Assembly: GCA_052066835.1 (NCBI GenBank)
Contig: JBQHRJ010000008.1
DNA: 64,000 nucleotides
Origin: UBA2821 sp902763335
GTDB lineage: Bacteria; Bacillota; Clostridia; Lachnospirales; Lachnospiraceae
Direction: 5' to 3' (one strand)
Shown here: positions 55,190-64,000 of the stretch, piece after piece
Position numbering within the stretch: position 1 is the first letter of the stretch
Layout of the letters: the number at the start of each line of letters is the position of its first letter
Made by a program: the position numbers and the translations under genes
Notes under the pieces: generated by a model
Databases searched by the model: none
Seen by the model: the letters and a program-made list of their open reading frames with translations, nothing else
Told to the model about the DNA's origin: nothing

Positions 55190-56671
55190 CTACAAAACTG
55201 ACAAAAATCTTTTAAACTGCTCCATGCCTTTTTCAGTTCTCTTAAATACACCTGCACATTCAAGAACCTGAACAAAGCTTTTTGCAATTTCTATATGTAA
55301 TACTTCCTTTATGTTATCAGAAGTAATTTCATAATTTGCATACCATTCATCTACCCATTCTGCATGTTTGCTGATATTATCTATGGCTCTAATATCTTTT
55401 CCTGCTATAATCGCATCTGCGAGCTCTTCCATTTCTTTTTTAAGTCTTGCCGGCAATACAGCTAATCCCATTACTTCGATTAAGCCTATATTCTCTTTTT
55501 TAATATGATGTAATTTTTCGTCCGGATGATATACACCCCAAGGTTTTTCCTCTGTGGTAATATTATTTCTAAGCACAAGGTCCATTTCGTATAACGAACC
55601 ATTCATTCTTGCAATCGGTGTGATTGTATTATGTGGCACACCATCTGTTTCAGAATATATAAATGCCTCTTGATCGGTATATGCTCTCCAAGAATCTAAA
55701 ATTCTACTTGAAAGTTCTACTATACTTTCTTTGCTTTCACTTTGTAATCTAATCACCGACATAGGCCATTTTACAATACCAATTGTCACGTCCTCATATT
55801 TTGTCACATTAAACTTATATTCATATGGTGCCTTCGCCATAGCAAATGTATATGCTCCACCTTGGAAATGGTCATGGCTCAAAATAGAACCACCAACTAT
55901 TGGTAAATCTGCATTAGAACCAATTGTATAATGTGGAAACATTGAAACAAAATCCAATAACTTTACAAATACACTTCTATCTATCTTCATAGGTGTATGT
56001 TCTTCGTTAAATACTATGCAATGCTCATTGTAATAAACATAAGGAGAATACTGCAGAAAATAGTTCTGCTCATTTAACTTTATTGGAATAATTCTGTGGT
56101 TCTGACGAGCTGGATGAGATAATGTTCCTGCATATCCCTCATTTTCTTTGCATAATAAACACTTAGGATATTCACTCTTACTCTGGCTTGCTGCCTTTGC
56201 AATATCTCTTGGGTCTTTCTCTGGCTTTGATAAATTAATTGTAATATCTATCTCGCCATATTCTGTATCTGCTTTCCATTTTTCATCTCTTACAATTCTG
56301 TCAACACGGATATAATTAGTGTCCTGGCTAAATCTGTAATAAAAATCTGTTGCAAGCTTTGGAGACTTTTCATATAATTCCTTAAACTTACTTCTTACGC
56401 TTGATGGCATTGGTGTTATAATTCCCATCACCTTTGTATCAAATAAATCTCTGTTTGTAATTGTATCTTCCTCAATGATTCCGTTTTCCACTGCATAATC
56501 TGTCATATCTGACAATATACAATGAATTTCTCTTACTTCCTCATCTGACCATTCAAAGCTATTTAATCCAAACACTTCTAGAAGTCGGTTGATTACAAAG
56601 ACCTTGTCCTCTGCATCAATTAACCCTCTTTGGATTCCATATTTGACCAATTCAGAAATCAATTTGTTCAT
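55190..56671 (-). CDS. galT: UDP-glucose:hexose-1-phosphate uridylyltransferase, class II
   Basis: 493 residues, the length of the Gram-positive class II GalT (class I is about 350). The catalytic region reads ILSHDHFQGG, the HxHxQ nucleophile motif. Other matches are LCKENEGYAGTLSHPARQNHR, YFLQYSPYVYYNEHCIVF and NEEHTPMKIDR. It exchanges UMP between UDP-glucose and galactose-1-phosphate. Preceded by galE at 24 bp and followed by araC at 18 bp. Confidence 0.95.
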   Translation of the reverse strand: MNKLISELVKYGIQRGLIDAEDKVFVINRLLEVFGLNSFEWSDEEVREIHCILSDMTDYAVENGIIEEDTITNRDLFDTKVMGIITPMPSSVRSKFKELYEKSPKLATDFYYRFSQDTNYIRVDRIVRDEKWKADTEYGEIDITINLSKPEKDPRDIAKAASQSKSEYPKCLLCKENEGYAGTLSHPARQNHRIIPIKLNEQNYFLQYSPYVYYNEHCIVFNEEHTPMKIDRSVFVKLLDFVSMFPHYTIGSNADLPIVGGSILSHDHFQGGAYTFAMAKAPYEYKFNVTKYEDVTIGIVKWPMSVIRLQSESKESIVELSSRILDSWRAYTDQEAFIYSETDGVPHNTITPIARMNGSLYEMDLVLRNNITTEEKPWGVYHPDEKLHHIKKENIGLIEVMGLAVLPARLKKEMEELADAIIAGKDIRAIDNISKHAEWVDEWYANYEITSDNIKEVLHIEIAKSFVQVLECAGVFKRTEKGMEQFKRFLSVL

Positions 56672-56695
56672 ATCAAAAACCTCCTTCCATTTATC

Positions 56696-57679
56696 CTAGT
56701 ATCCGCTTGGATGATTTACATGCCATTCCCACGCAGTCTTAATGATTACACTTAAATCTGCAAATTGTGGTTTCCAACCAAGTACGTTCTTTGCTTTATC
56801 GCTTGAAGCAATAAGTACCGATGGGTCTCCTGCTCTTCTTTGTTCTTCCTTTGCTGGAATTGGATGCTTTGTTACTTCTCTTGCTGTTTCAATTACTTCT
56901 TTAACAGTGAAGCCTACACCATTACCTAAGTTAAACACATCGCTTTCTCCACCTTTAGCAAGATATTCCATAGCAAGAATATGTGCCTGTGCTAAATCGT
57001 TTACATGAATATAATCTCTTACACATGTTCCATCCTTTGTATCATAATCATTTCCGTATACAGAAATAAATTCTCTCTTACCGTTAGGAACCTGTAAAAT
57101 CAATGGAATCAAATGTGTTTCCGGATTATGTGCTTCACCAATAAGTCCATTTGGATGTGCTCCACATGCGTTAAAATATCTGAGTGATACATATCTTAAA
57201 TCATGTGCTTTAGATGTCCATTTAAACATCTTTTCCATAGATAACTTTGTCTCACCATAACAGTTCGTTGGCTCTGTTCTGTCTGATTCCATAATTGGAA
57301 TCCTTTCCGGTTCTCCATAAGTTGCTGCTGTTGATGAAAATACGATTTTATCAATTCCATGCTGTACCATACTCTCTAGTAATACTTCTGTACCGCACAA
57401 ATTGTTATTATAGTACTTCAATGGGTCAACCATACTTTCTCCAACCTGTGAGCATGCTGCAAAATGAATAATTCCATCAATCTTTTCTTTGCTAAATACA
57501 TCATCTAAAAAAGCCTTATCTCTGATGTCACCCTCATAGAACTTTGCCTGTGGATGAACAGCTTCCTTAAATCCTGTTAATAAATTATCAATCACGATAA
57601 CCTCATGACCTGCATCAATAAGTTCATATACTGTATGGGAACCAATATATCCAGCTCCACCTAATACTAATATTCTCAT
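56696..57679 (-). CDS. galE: UDP-glucose 4-epimerase
   Basis: 327 residues, an extended short-chain dehydrogenase. NAD-binding GGAGYIGSHTVYEL is at residues 7-20, the catalytic Ser/Thr in VFSSTAATYGEP and the Tyr-Lys pair in CYGETKLSMEKM. DYIHVNDLAQAHILA is the usual family motif. It regenerates UDP-glucose from UDP-galactose for GalT. Located between galK and galT. Confidence 0.96.
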   Translation of the reverse strand: MRILVLGGAGYIGSHTVYELIDAGHEVIVIDNLLTGFKEAVHPQAKFYEGDIRDKAFLDDVFSKEKIDGIIHFAACSQVGESMVDPLKYYNNNLCGTEVLLESMVQHGIDKIVFSSTAATYGEPERIPIMESDRTEPTNCYGETKLSMEKMFKWTSKAHDLRYVSLRYFNACGAHPNGLIGEAHNPETHLIPLILQVPNGKREFISVYGNDYDTKDGTCVRDYIHVNDLAQAHILAMEYLAKGGESDVFNLGNGVGFTVKEVIETAREVTKHPIPAKEEQRRAGDPSVLIASSDKAKNVLGWKPQFADLSVIIKTAWEWHVNHPSGY

Positions 57680-57698
57680 AATATAAACACCTGCTTTC

Positions 57699-58976
57699 CT
57701 AAACTACCTGTATGCCACCATATTTTCTAATTCTTAAGTCGCTACAAGCTCCTTTTCCAAATACTAAATTCATATTCTTTTTATATTCATCTACATATTC
57801 ATTTTTAACGAATGCCTGTATAGTTCCTGCAAAGCCACCACCATGTACTCTGCTTACACCATTATTCTGTAACACAACATCGCTTGTTGCCAATGCCACA
57901 GATATATTCTGGTTGTTTACATCACTGTTTGAATATACATTCTGTAAATACTTATAAGAAGAATCTCCTGATGCCTTTACTAAATTTAAAAATCCTACAA
58001 AATCTCCGGTTTTTAAAGCTTCAACTTCACAAGTTACTCTGTCATTCTCACTTACAAAATGTAACGCTCTAAGTACACTTCTGTCGCCAAATTCTGAACG
58101 TAACGCTTGAATTTCTCTGATAATGTCCTGTGCTGTGATTCCTCTTAATACTTCTTTACCAAAGTGTTTTGCAACCTGCTTCATTTCTTTTGGTACTGCA
58201 GCATACTCATCTGTCAAATCAGCATGTGAACCCTTGGTATCAGTAATACATAAGCTGTAACCATACTTTTCCATATCAAACTCAACTTTTTCTACAACCG
58301 GCTTGCTTGTGTTTTCAAAGTCAATATATACAAGATTTCCCACTGAGCATGCCATCTGGTCCATAAGTCCACAAGGCTTTCCAAAATAAATATTTTCTGC
58401 ATACTGACCTATAATAGCAATATCAATTGCTGATACGCTCATATTGTTATACAATCCAGATAAAATAGTGCCAATTAATGTTTCAAAAGCAGCTGATGAA
58501 GATAATCCAGCTCCTATCAATACATCACTTGTAACATATGCTTTAAAACCACCAACTTGAAACTTTCTATTTAAGAATCCTGAAACAACACCTTTAATCA
58601 ATGCTGTAGTTGTTTCTTTTTCTTCTTCCTTTAATAGAATATCATCAAGAGATATTACTATCTCATCATAGTTGTCTGAAACAAGTCGAATTGTATTGTC
58701 ATCTGTAGCTCTTACAACTCCAAGGCTGTCAAGGTTAATAGATGTAGCTAACACCTTGCCATGCTGATGGTCAGTATGATTTCCACCAACTTCGCTTCTA
58801 CCCGGTGCACTAAATAATACTACTTCTCCCGCATCGTATAAGTCTTCGAATTTTTTAATTGCTACTATATATCTATTTCTTTGATAATCCATAAGCTTAT
58901 TATCTACATAAATATCTAGCAATCTATCATCCAACTCACCATTTTGCAATTTTTCAATCAATGTTTGTGTATTCAT
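57699..58976 (-). CDS. galK: Galactokinase
   Basis: 425 residues of the GHMP kinase superfamily. The galactokinase signature is present as FSAPGRSEVGGNHTDHQHG. The ATP-binding motif is IGAGLSSSAAFETLIG, preceded by the ADVLIG-type strand; the third motif is RVHGGGFAGTIQAFV. It phosphorylates alpha-D-galactose at C1. It begins 44 bp downstream of lacM and is followed by galE at 19 bp. Confidence 0.96.
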   Translation of the reverse strand: MNTQTLIEKLQNGELDDRLLDIYVDNKLMDYQRNRYIVAIKKFEDLYDAGEVVLFSAPGRSEVGGNHTDHQHGKVLATSINLDSLGVVRATDDNTIRLVSDNYDEIVISLDDILLKEEEKETTTALIKGVVSGFLNRKFQVGGFKAYVTSDVLIGAGLSSSAAFETLIGTILSGLYNNMSVSAIDIAIIGQYAENIYFGKPCGLMDQMACSVGNLVYIDFENTSKPVVEKVEFDMEKYGYSLCITDTKGSHADLTDEYAAVPKEMKQVAKHFGKEVLRGITAQDIIREIQALRSEFGDRSVLRALHFVSENDRVTCEVEALKTGDFVGFLNLVKASGDSSYKYLQNVYSNSDVNNQNISVALATSDVVLQNNGVSRVHGGGFAGTIQAFVKNEYVDEYKKNMNLVFGKGACSDLRIRKYGGIQVV

Positions 58977-59020
58977 TGTAAAAACCTCTTTTCTATAACT
59001 TCATAATCAGTTACATCTGC

Positions 59021-59977
59021 TTAACATATCTTAAATGAATATGTTATATCTTTTCCTGCATCGATATGGTAAGCCTCTTCTACATCACTTCCCCATGTAT
59101 CAATACCACCAACACCTCTAACAGCTCCGTATACACATAACACTGTTCTTCTAGCAGGTGGAAGCTCTTCATGATGTGTTGCGTTTTCTATTTCTAATGC
59201 TGTATATGGTAAACAAGAAAATGCTATTTCTTTATCTGTTTTTTCAAGTCTTAATACCTGTAGTGAAATATCCTTTCTCGCATTGTTAAGACTTGTATGT
59301 CTAACGATTTCTACCCAATCTACATCCATTCTAACGCCACATTCCTGTGGAACAATGTATGGTGTAAGGCTTAAATCATCAACTTCATATATGCCCTTTG
59401 TTGCACCTTTTTTTCTGTCTGGATATGTTTCACCGGATAATCCATTGTATATATACTTATCTGCTAAAGTTGGCATTATAAATCTTAAGCCGAACACTGG
59501 CAATTCCGGAAGTCCCTTCACGCCAACATAATGCACATTCACTGTAATGTTTCCTTTATTATTAACTGTATATGTGACAATTACTGTTGTAGTCGGATTA
59601 ATGATTGTCTGATAAGTGAATTTCACACTTACCTCACTTGCATATACATCTGAACCATATTTGTTATTATCAGGCGCAATCGGCTTTCCCTGTGATTCGC
59701 CATCTGTAATTACTTCAATATCAATACAGTCTATAAATGTATCTGCAGCAATCCAATTACCACTCTTAATATGGAACTTACTTCCTCTGTCATTATCAGT
59801 TAAAGCTCTCCAAAATGTAGGCTTTGGGCAACGATATAACCATTCATAACCATTTTTTACAATTGACTCCAAACCGCCCTGTGCATAGGAGAATATATAA
59901 TCATATCCTTCTCCGTGTACTCCAAGTGTGTAATCTCCATATACAACTCTAATTTCTTTCTTATTTGTACAATCCAT
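59021..59977 (-). CDS. lacM: Beta-galactosidase small subunit
   Basis: 318 residues matching the C-terminal beta-sandwich (domain 5) of LacZ, as in the LacM subunit of Lactobacillus and relatives: IFSYAQGGLESIVKNGYEWL, PTFWRALTDNDRGSKF and PELPVFGLRFIMP. It completes the LacL active site and has no catalytic Glu itself. GTGAGG precedes the start, which overlaps the end of lacL by 17 bases, ensuring equal synthesis. Confidence 0.93.
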   Translation of the reverse strand: MDCTNKKEIRVVYGDYTLGVHGEGYDYIFSYAQGGLESIVKNGYEWLYRCPKPTFWRALTDNDRGSKFHIKSGNWIAADTFIDCIDIEVITDGESQGKPIAPDNNKYGSDVYASEVSVKFTYQTIINPTTTVIVTYTVNNKGNITVNVHYVGVKGLPELPVFGLRFIMPTLADKYIYNGLSGETYPDRKKGATKGIYEVDDLSLTPYIVPQECGVRMDVDWVEIVRHTSLNNARKDISLQVLRLEKTDKEIAFSCLPYTALEIENATHHEELPPARRTVLCVYGAVRGVGGIDTWGSDVEEAYHIDAGKDITYSFKIC

Positions 59978-61862
59978 AAAAATACCTCACTTCCTGCATT
60001 GCTGGTTTTTCTCTACGGTCAGCAAAAACGATTCCGTCAGCTGAGAACTCATAATCAGATGGCTTATCATCGAAATCTCCACCATATCTTAATACTTCTC
60101 TTCCTGTAACTTCATCTTTTACTAAAAGTGCCTGGTCAATAAAATCCCATATATATCCACCCTGATACATCTCGTACTTATCAATAAGATTCATATACGA
60201 ATCAAGTTCACCCATTGAATTACCCATATCATGCATAAACTCACATAAAATATATGGTTTCTTTGGATTGTTACTTAAATATTCTTCAATTTCATATGGC
60301 TTAGCATACATACGGCTTTCCACATCTGATATTGTATCTTCGTATTCTCTTGTGTAGTATGAGCCTTCATAATGTACTAATCTTCCATCATTCTGCTCTT
60401 TGAAATAAGTATTCATAGCTTCAATATCATCTCCACCATAAGACTCATTTCCTAGTGACCAGAAAATAATTGATGTGTGATTCTTGAATGTTTCATAATT
60501 ACTTCTTGCTCGGTCAACTACCGCTTCTCTCCACTGTGGTACAGAACCCGGTACATTCCAAGATGGCTCAATAGCTCCTAACTTCTGCCATGAACCATGA
60601 CCTTCTAAGTTAGTCTCTGCCATTACATATATTCCAGCCTCATCACACATATAGTACCAAGGAATCTGGTCAGGATAATGACATGTTCTTACTGAATTGA
60701 TATTATTTCTCTTTATACAAGAAATATCTGAAACCATATCTTCTATACTAATATTTCTTCCTGTCTTTGGATTCCATTCATGTCTGTTTATACCAACTAT
60801 TACAAGTCTTTTTCCATTTAAGTACATAACCTTATCAATAATCTCTATTCTTCTAAAGCCAACGCTATATGGAACAACTTCTAATATTTCTCCATCTGCA
60901 CTTCTTACTTCAAGAACTATTTTATAAAGGTAAGGACTGTGATTATCCCAAGCTTTTACTTCTGTTACATCTTCTGAGATAAAACCAATAAGCTTACCAT
61001 CTTTTTCTTCTAATGCTATGTTGCTTTCCAATACTACTTTATCTGTAATATCCTTCATAACTAAATGAACTGATACATCTTTGCTGGCAATAGATGAAAC
61101 TTTAACTGTTGCTTCAAGCTTTCCACTTTCATTATCGCTATTTAATATTGGATTAAGCCACATATCTTCAACATGAACATCCGGAATAGCCCTTAATGAT
61201 ACATTTCTAAATATTCCAAAGAATCTAAAGAAATCCTGGTCCTCTAAAAATGCTGCTGTACACATCTTGTGAACTTCAACCGCCAATACATTACCCTTTT
61301 CTCTGATATATGGTGTTAAATCAAATTCAGATGGTGTAAAGCTATCTTCTGCATAACCAACAAACTGTCCATTAAGCCACAAATACATTGCCTGTTCTAC
61401 ACCTTCAAAGCAAATAGAAATTCGCTTGCCACAAAGTGCTTCGTCTAAATCAAATCGAGTAACGTATGATCCTACCGGATTATACTCTGCTTCACTAAAC
61501 ATTCCTGCACCGGAAATATTATTACCGCATGTATAAGCTCCTCTTCTATATGTTTTACCTTCCCATGGGTACATTGTATTTATATATCTAATCTGGTCAT
61601 AACCTGCAAGTTCGATGTGACCCGGAACCATAATCTTGTCAAATCCACTGATGTCATAATCTTCTTCATAAAACTTTTTCGGTCTGCTCATTGCATTTTT
61701 ACTAAAACTAAAACTCCACTGTCCATTTAAAGACTGTACTAATCTCTGATTCTGCTCTTCCATATCCTCATAATTCAAAAAATAATTATGGTCACTATGA
61801 GCTGCACTCTGATTTATTCTAAATATCTCAGGATTATCTAACCATTTAATATCTGCGTTCAT
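59961..61862 (-). CDS. lacL: Beta-galactosidase large subunit (GH2)
   Basis: 633 residues, the LacL length. GH2 motifs are clear: the sugar-binding domain (NGQFVGYAEDSFTPSEFDLT), the NRHEWNPKTGR loop, acid/base Glu in VMAETNLEGHG, and nucleophile Glu in ILCEFMHDMGNSMG. With LacM it hydrolyses lactose to glucose and galactose in the cytoplasm. GAGG precedes the ATG. It follows the permease gene by 59 bp, an interval that contains a stem-loop (61889-61911). Confidence 0.94.
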   Translation of the reverse strand: MNADIKWLDNPEIFRINQSAAHSDHNYFLNYEDMEEQNQRLVQSLNGQWSFSFSKNAMSRPKKFYEEDYDISGFDKIMVPGHIELAGYDQIRYINTMYPWEGKTYRRGAYTCGNNISGAGMFSEAEYNPVGSYVTRFDLDEALCGKRISICFEGVEQAMYLWLNGQFVGYAEDSFTPSEFDLTPYIREKGNVLAVEVHKMCTAAFLEDQDFFRFFGIFRNVSLRAIPDVHVEDMWLNPILNSDNESGKLEATVKVSSIASKDVSVHLVMKDITDKVVLESNIALEEKDGKLIGFISEDVTEVKAWDNHSPYLYKIVLEVRSADGEILEVVPYSVGFRRIEIIDKVMYLNGKRLVIVGINRHEWNPKTGRNISIEDMVSDISCIKRNNINSVRTCHYPDQIPWYYMCDEAGIYVMAETNLEGHGSWQKLGAIEPSWNVPGSVPQWREAVVDRARSNYETFKNHTSIIFWSLGNESYGGDDIEAMNTYFKEQNDGRLVHYEGSYYTREYEDTISDVESRMYAKPYEIEEYLSNNPKKPYILCEFMHDMGNSMGELDSYMNLIDKYEMYQGGYIWDFIDQALLVKDEVTGREVLRYGGDFDDKPSDYEFSADGIVFADRREKPAMQEVRYFYGLYK

Positions 61863-61888
61863 ATTTATTCCTCACTTTCTACATATAG

Positions 61889-61911
61889 CCCCTAAAGATA
61901 AACTTTAGAGG
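61889..61911 (-). promoter_or_regulatory. Intercistronic stem-loop between permease and lacL
   Basis: Nine-pair stem CCTCTAAAG (61911-61903) with CTTTAGGGG (61897-61889), five-base loop, no following T-run, so not a simple terminator. It could stabilise the upstream mRNA or set relative expression of permease and enzyme. Confidence 0.6.
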
Positions 61912-61921
61912 TTATTACTAG

Positions 61922-63280
61922 TTACTGCTTATTTTCTTTTAATTTTCTGTTTGCCTCTTCAATATTCATAAATGAAAGAACAATTGTAACAATCAAATCA
62001 AAAACAAATGGAAGCCACAAATACATAACATTTAACATACTGATACAGCTATCTGGCTGCACTGTTGCATTGTTAACATATCCGCTCATATCAAGTAACC
62101 ATCCAGAAAGAGCAACACCAATACCACCACCAAGCTTTGTTCCGAATGATGTACAAGAGAACATTGAACCATCAATTCTCTTTCCTGTCTTAAGGTAAGT
62201 GTGTTCTGAACAATTTGCAATTACTGCACCAAAATCTCCCTGCCATGGACCTTCACCAATTGATGATAATACTGTAAATACTAACATAAGAGGAACACTT
62301 CCAATGTAACCTGCAAACACAATTCCTAAACGACACAATGTTGCGAAAATATAGCTGTACTTATTTACCTTATATAATCCGCCTGCTTTAGCTACTAATG
62401 TAGGTGTAATTATAAGTACTAAAATCAATGGAATATTAATTGCCCATGAGAATGTACCAAACAATTTCTGATTAAACAACACATATGTCATATAATATGT
62501 GCCAACACCAACCATTGCTGCTCTTAACTGTAAAAGAATGAATACTCCACATATCATAAAGAAATATTTATTTGACATAAGAAGTTTAAGTGTTTCTGTA
62601 AATTTAAGTTTTTCCTCTTTCTTAACTTTTTCTCCTTCTCTAAGCTCCTCTTCTGGAAGTTCCTTAACCGAGAAACATGATAATGTGTTTGTAACAAGAC
62701 CAATAATACAATAAATAATTGCAATTGCTCTCCAGCCTGCTGCTCCACCACCAAGTGCTTCAACAGCGTTAAATGTAAATGCTGAAATTAACATATTAGT
62801 ACCAAATGAGAACATGAATCTGAAAGAACCCATCTCTACTCGTTCTTTACTGTTCTTTGTTACAAGTGATGTTAATGATGCATATGCTATATTATTTGCT
62901 GTGTAGAATACTGCATTTAATAATGTGTAAGCGATAAAGAACCATGCATACTGTGCTGTCTTTCCCATATTTGTTGGAATTGCAAATACTCCAAATAATG
63001 TAAGTGCACATCCAAAGAACCCGTAAAACATCCATGGTCTTGCTTTACCCATTTTTGATTTAGTTCTATCAATCATAGAACCAAAGAATATATCTGATAC
63101 TCCGTCAAATATCTTTGATACTGCTATCAATGTACCAACTATACCTGCATTTAACCCAATTGTATCGGTTAAATAAATCATTACGAATGCTGTCAGGAAT
63201 GCATATACCACATTACCTGCAATATCACCCGAACCATAGCCTACCTTGTTATACCATTTTAGGTATCTCTTTTCTTCCAT
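61922..63280 (-). CDS. GPH-family sugar:cation symporter (MelB/LacS-like)
   Basis: 452 residues with twelve hydrophobic segments. GPH-family features include GYGSGDIAGNVVYAFLTAF at the start, the cation-site Asp residues in KIFDGVSDIFFGSMIDRTKS, and KARPWMFYG. No C-terminal IIA domain of the kind found in streptococcal LacS. First gene of the lactose/galactose operon; lactose or another galactoside is the expected substrate, symported with H+ or Na+. AAGGAGAA precedes the start. The leader of about 75 bases has repeated sites described separately. Confidence 0.9.
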   Translation of the reverse strand: MEEKRYLKWYNKVGYGSGDIAGNVVYAFLTAFVMIYLTDTIGLNAGIVGTLIAVSKIFDGVSDIFFGSMIDRTKSKMGKARPWMFYGFFGCALTLFGVFAIPTNMGKTAQYAWFFIAYTLLNAVFYTANNIAYASLTSLVTKNSKERVEMGSFRFMFSFGTNMLISAFTFNAVEALGGGAAGWRAIAIIYCIIGLVTNTLSCFSVKELPEEELREGEKVKKEEKLKFTETLKLLMSNKYFFMICGVFILLQLRAAMVGVGTYYMTYVLFNQKLFGTFSWAINIPLILVLIITPTLVAKAGGLYKVNKYSYIFATLCRLGIVFAGYIGSVPLMLVFTVLSSIGEGPWQGDFGAVIANCSEHTYLKTGKRIDGSMFSCTSFGTKLGGGIGVALSGWLLDMSGYVNNATVQPDSCISMLNVMYLWLPFVFDLIVTIVLSFMNIEEANRKLKENKQ

Positions 63281-63324
63281 AAGAATTCTCCTTCCTTATC
63301 ATGCATTACCTTTTAGTAACTTTT

Positions 63325-63452
63325 TGCTTCGTTGTTTATTAGTCTGTCTGCTTCGTTATAAGTAGTATATAAAAATACTATTCTTAATTCCATATCATTT
63401 ATTGGACAAAATATGCACAAAATGATAGAATTGATAGAAACAAGGACAAAAT
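63325..63452. promoter_or_regulatory. Divergent control region of the lactose operon
   Basis: On the minus strand a TATACT box (63369-63364) has only a weak -35 match (TGGAAT at 17 bp). Upstream of it are two direct copies of GGACAAAAT (63404-63412 and 63444-63452), 40 bp apart, with TGATAGAA twice between them (63423, 63432). This suits AraC-type activation. Downstream, TGCTTCGTT occurs twice (63325-63333 and 63349-63357), around the expected transcription start and in the leader. Confidence 0.6.
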
Positions 63453-63514
63453 TGCTTTTTTAAATTAGGCAAAATCCACAATGATATATTCGTACCCTTA
63501 TAAAGGAGGTTTAA

Positions 63515-64000
63515 ATGTATACAAATAACGCATATCTAAACAACTCAATGTTAGACATAAAAGACAAATCAAAACCATTGATAGTAACTAGTGTAGGAAC
63601 TTATCATCTTTATACTTGTCCCAAATTGCCAACCTGGCGTCCCAAAGGGCGAAAAGACTTCCAATTGCTTTATATCGCTGCTGGTAAAGCACACTTTCAT
63701 TTTAACGATAAAGAAGAAATAGTTACAGCAGGCCATATGGTTTTATACCGACCTAAAGAACCCCAAAAATATGAATACTATGGTGATGACCAAACAGAAG
63801 CATATTGGGTACACTTTACTGGTGGAAATGTTACTAATATTCTTCGCTCTTATGGCTTTCCGGATAATAAGAATATCTTCTATTGTGGTTCTCATATTGA
63901 GTATCAAGGAATATTTAGAAATATGATATATGAACTTCAGATGTGTAAAGAGAATTATGAACAGATGTTAGAAATGTACTTAAAACAAATATTTATTATG
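63515..64000 (+). CDS. AraC-family regulator, N-terminal part (cut by window edge)
   Basis: 162 codons from ATG 63515 (AAAGGAGG six bases upstream) run off the right edge. The visible part is an AraC_binding cupin: FQLLYIAAGKAHFHFNDKEE, VTAGHMVLYRPKEPQKYEYY and EAYWVHFTGGNV. The helix-turn-helix domain would lie beyond the edge. It is divergent from the lactose operon, with the direct repeats between them, so it is the likely activator. Confidence 0.85.
   Translation, partial: MYTNNAYLNNSMLDIKDKSKPLIVTSVGTYHLYTCPKLPTWRPKGRKDFQLLYIAAGKAHFHFNDKEEIVTAGHMVLYRPKEPQKYEYYGDDQTEAYWVHFTGGNVTNILRSYGFPDNKNIFYCGSHIEYQGIFRNMIYELQMCKENYEQMLEMYLKQIFIM

Overview
The window reads as chromosomal DNA of a low-GC, Gram-positive gut anaerobe, most likely a Lachnospiraceae member (genus not determinable). 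Pointers are a Lachnospiraceae-type bile salt hydrolase, strong AGGAGG ribosome-binding sites, Firmicutes-type Leloir genes with a class II GalT, a LacL/LacM split beta-galactosidase, HD-GYP and methyl-accepting proteins, and remnants of a Clostridia-type integrative element. No rRNA, tRNA or CRISPR array was seen.

Layout. 1-4952 (minus): bile salt hydrolase, a PurF-like protein whose catalytic Cys is Ser, an SseB-like protein, DegV and a uracil permease cut by the window edge. 5070-24745 (minus): three very large secreted or surface proteins (two of about 2,550 residues; a third carrying transglutaminase, thioredoxin and Ig-like domains). 24849-31741: an Rpn-nuclease remnant, an alpha/beta hydrolase, a SulP anion transporter, a cytosolic trypsin-like protease with an unusual N-terminal domain, a histidine phosphatase, a small membrane protein and a frameshifted gene. 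31829-36968: two MATE exporters and two MerR regulators with recognisable operators. 36965-39511: metNIQ methionine ABC importer. 39666-48061: a signalling block with a chemoreceptor, an EamA transporter, a BMP-type binding protein and a membrane-propeller-HD-GYP sensor. 48326-51802: a decayed region (truncated ABC transporter, broken TetR gene, IS3 remnant, integrative-element relics). 52322-63280 (minus): a lactose/galactose operon comprising a GPH permease, LacL, LacM, GalK, GalE, GalT, an AraC regulator, GalM, methylglyoxal synthase and a glyoxalase-fold protein, with a divergent AraC regulator running off the right edge.

How the genes work together. Lactose or galactoside enters through the GPH permease, is split by LacLM, and galactose is handled by GalM, GalK, GalT and GalE. 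MgsA and a VOC protein at the operon end look like an overflow valve for triose phosphates and its possible detoxification partner. MATE1 is cotranscribed with its likely MerR regulator behind a classic 19-bp-spacer promoter. The BMP protein and the HD-GYP sensor overlap in one operon and probably form one nutrient-sensing, cyclic-di-nucleotide-degrading unit.

The most unusual signal is non-coding. At least three families of structured repeats lie immediately upstream of genes: a 160-190 bp palindromic family (four copies, conserved core, compensatory base changes between copies), a 121 bp MITE with perfect 17 bp ends and an 8 bp target duplication (plus a shrunken relative), and a hairpin array inside a 20 bp direct repeat that encodes a 45-residue ORF. 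Several sit between a promoter and its gene and would be transcribed as structured leaders.
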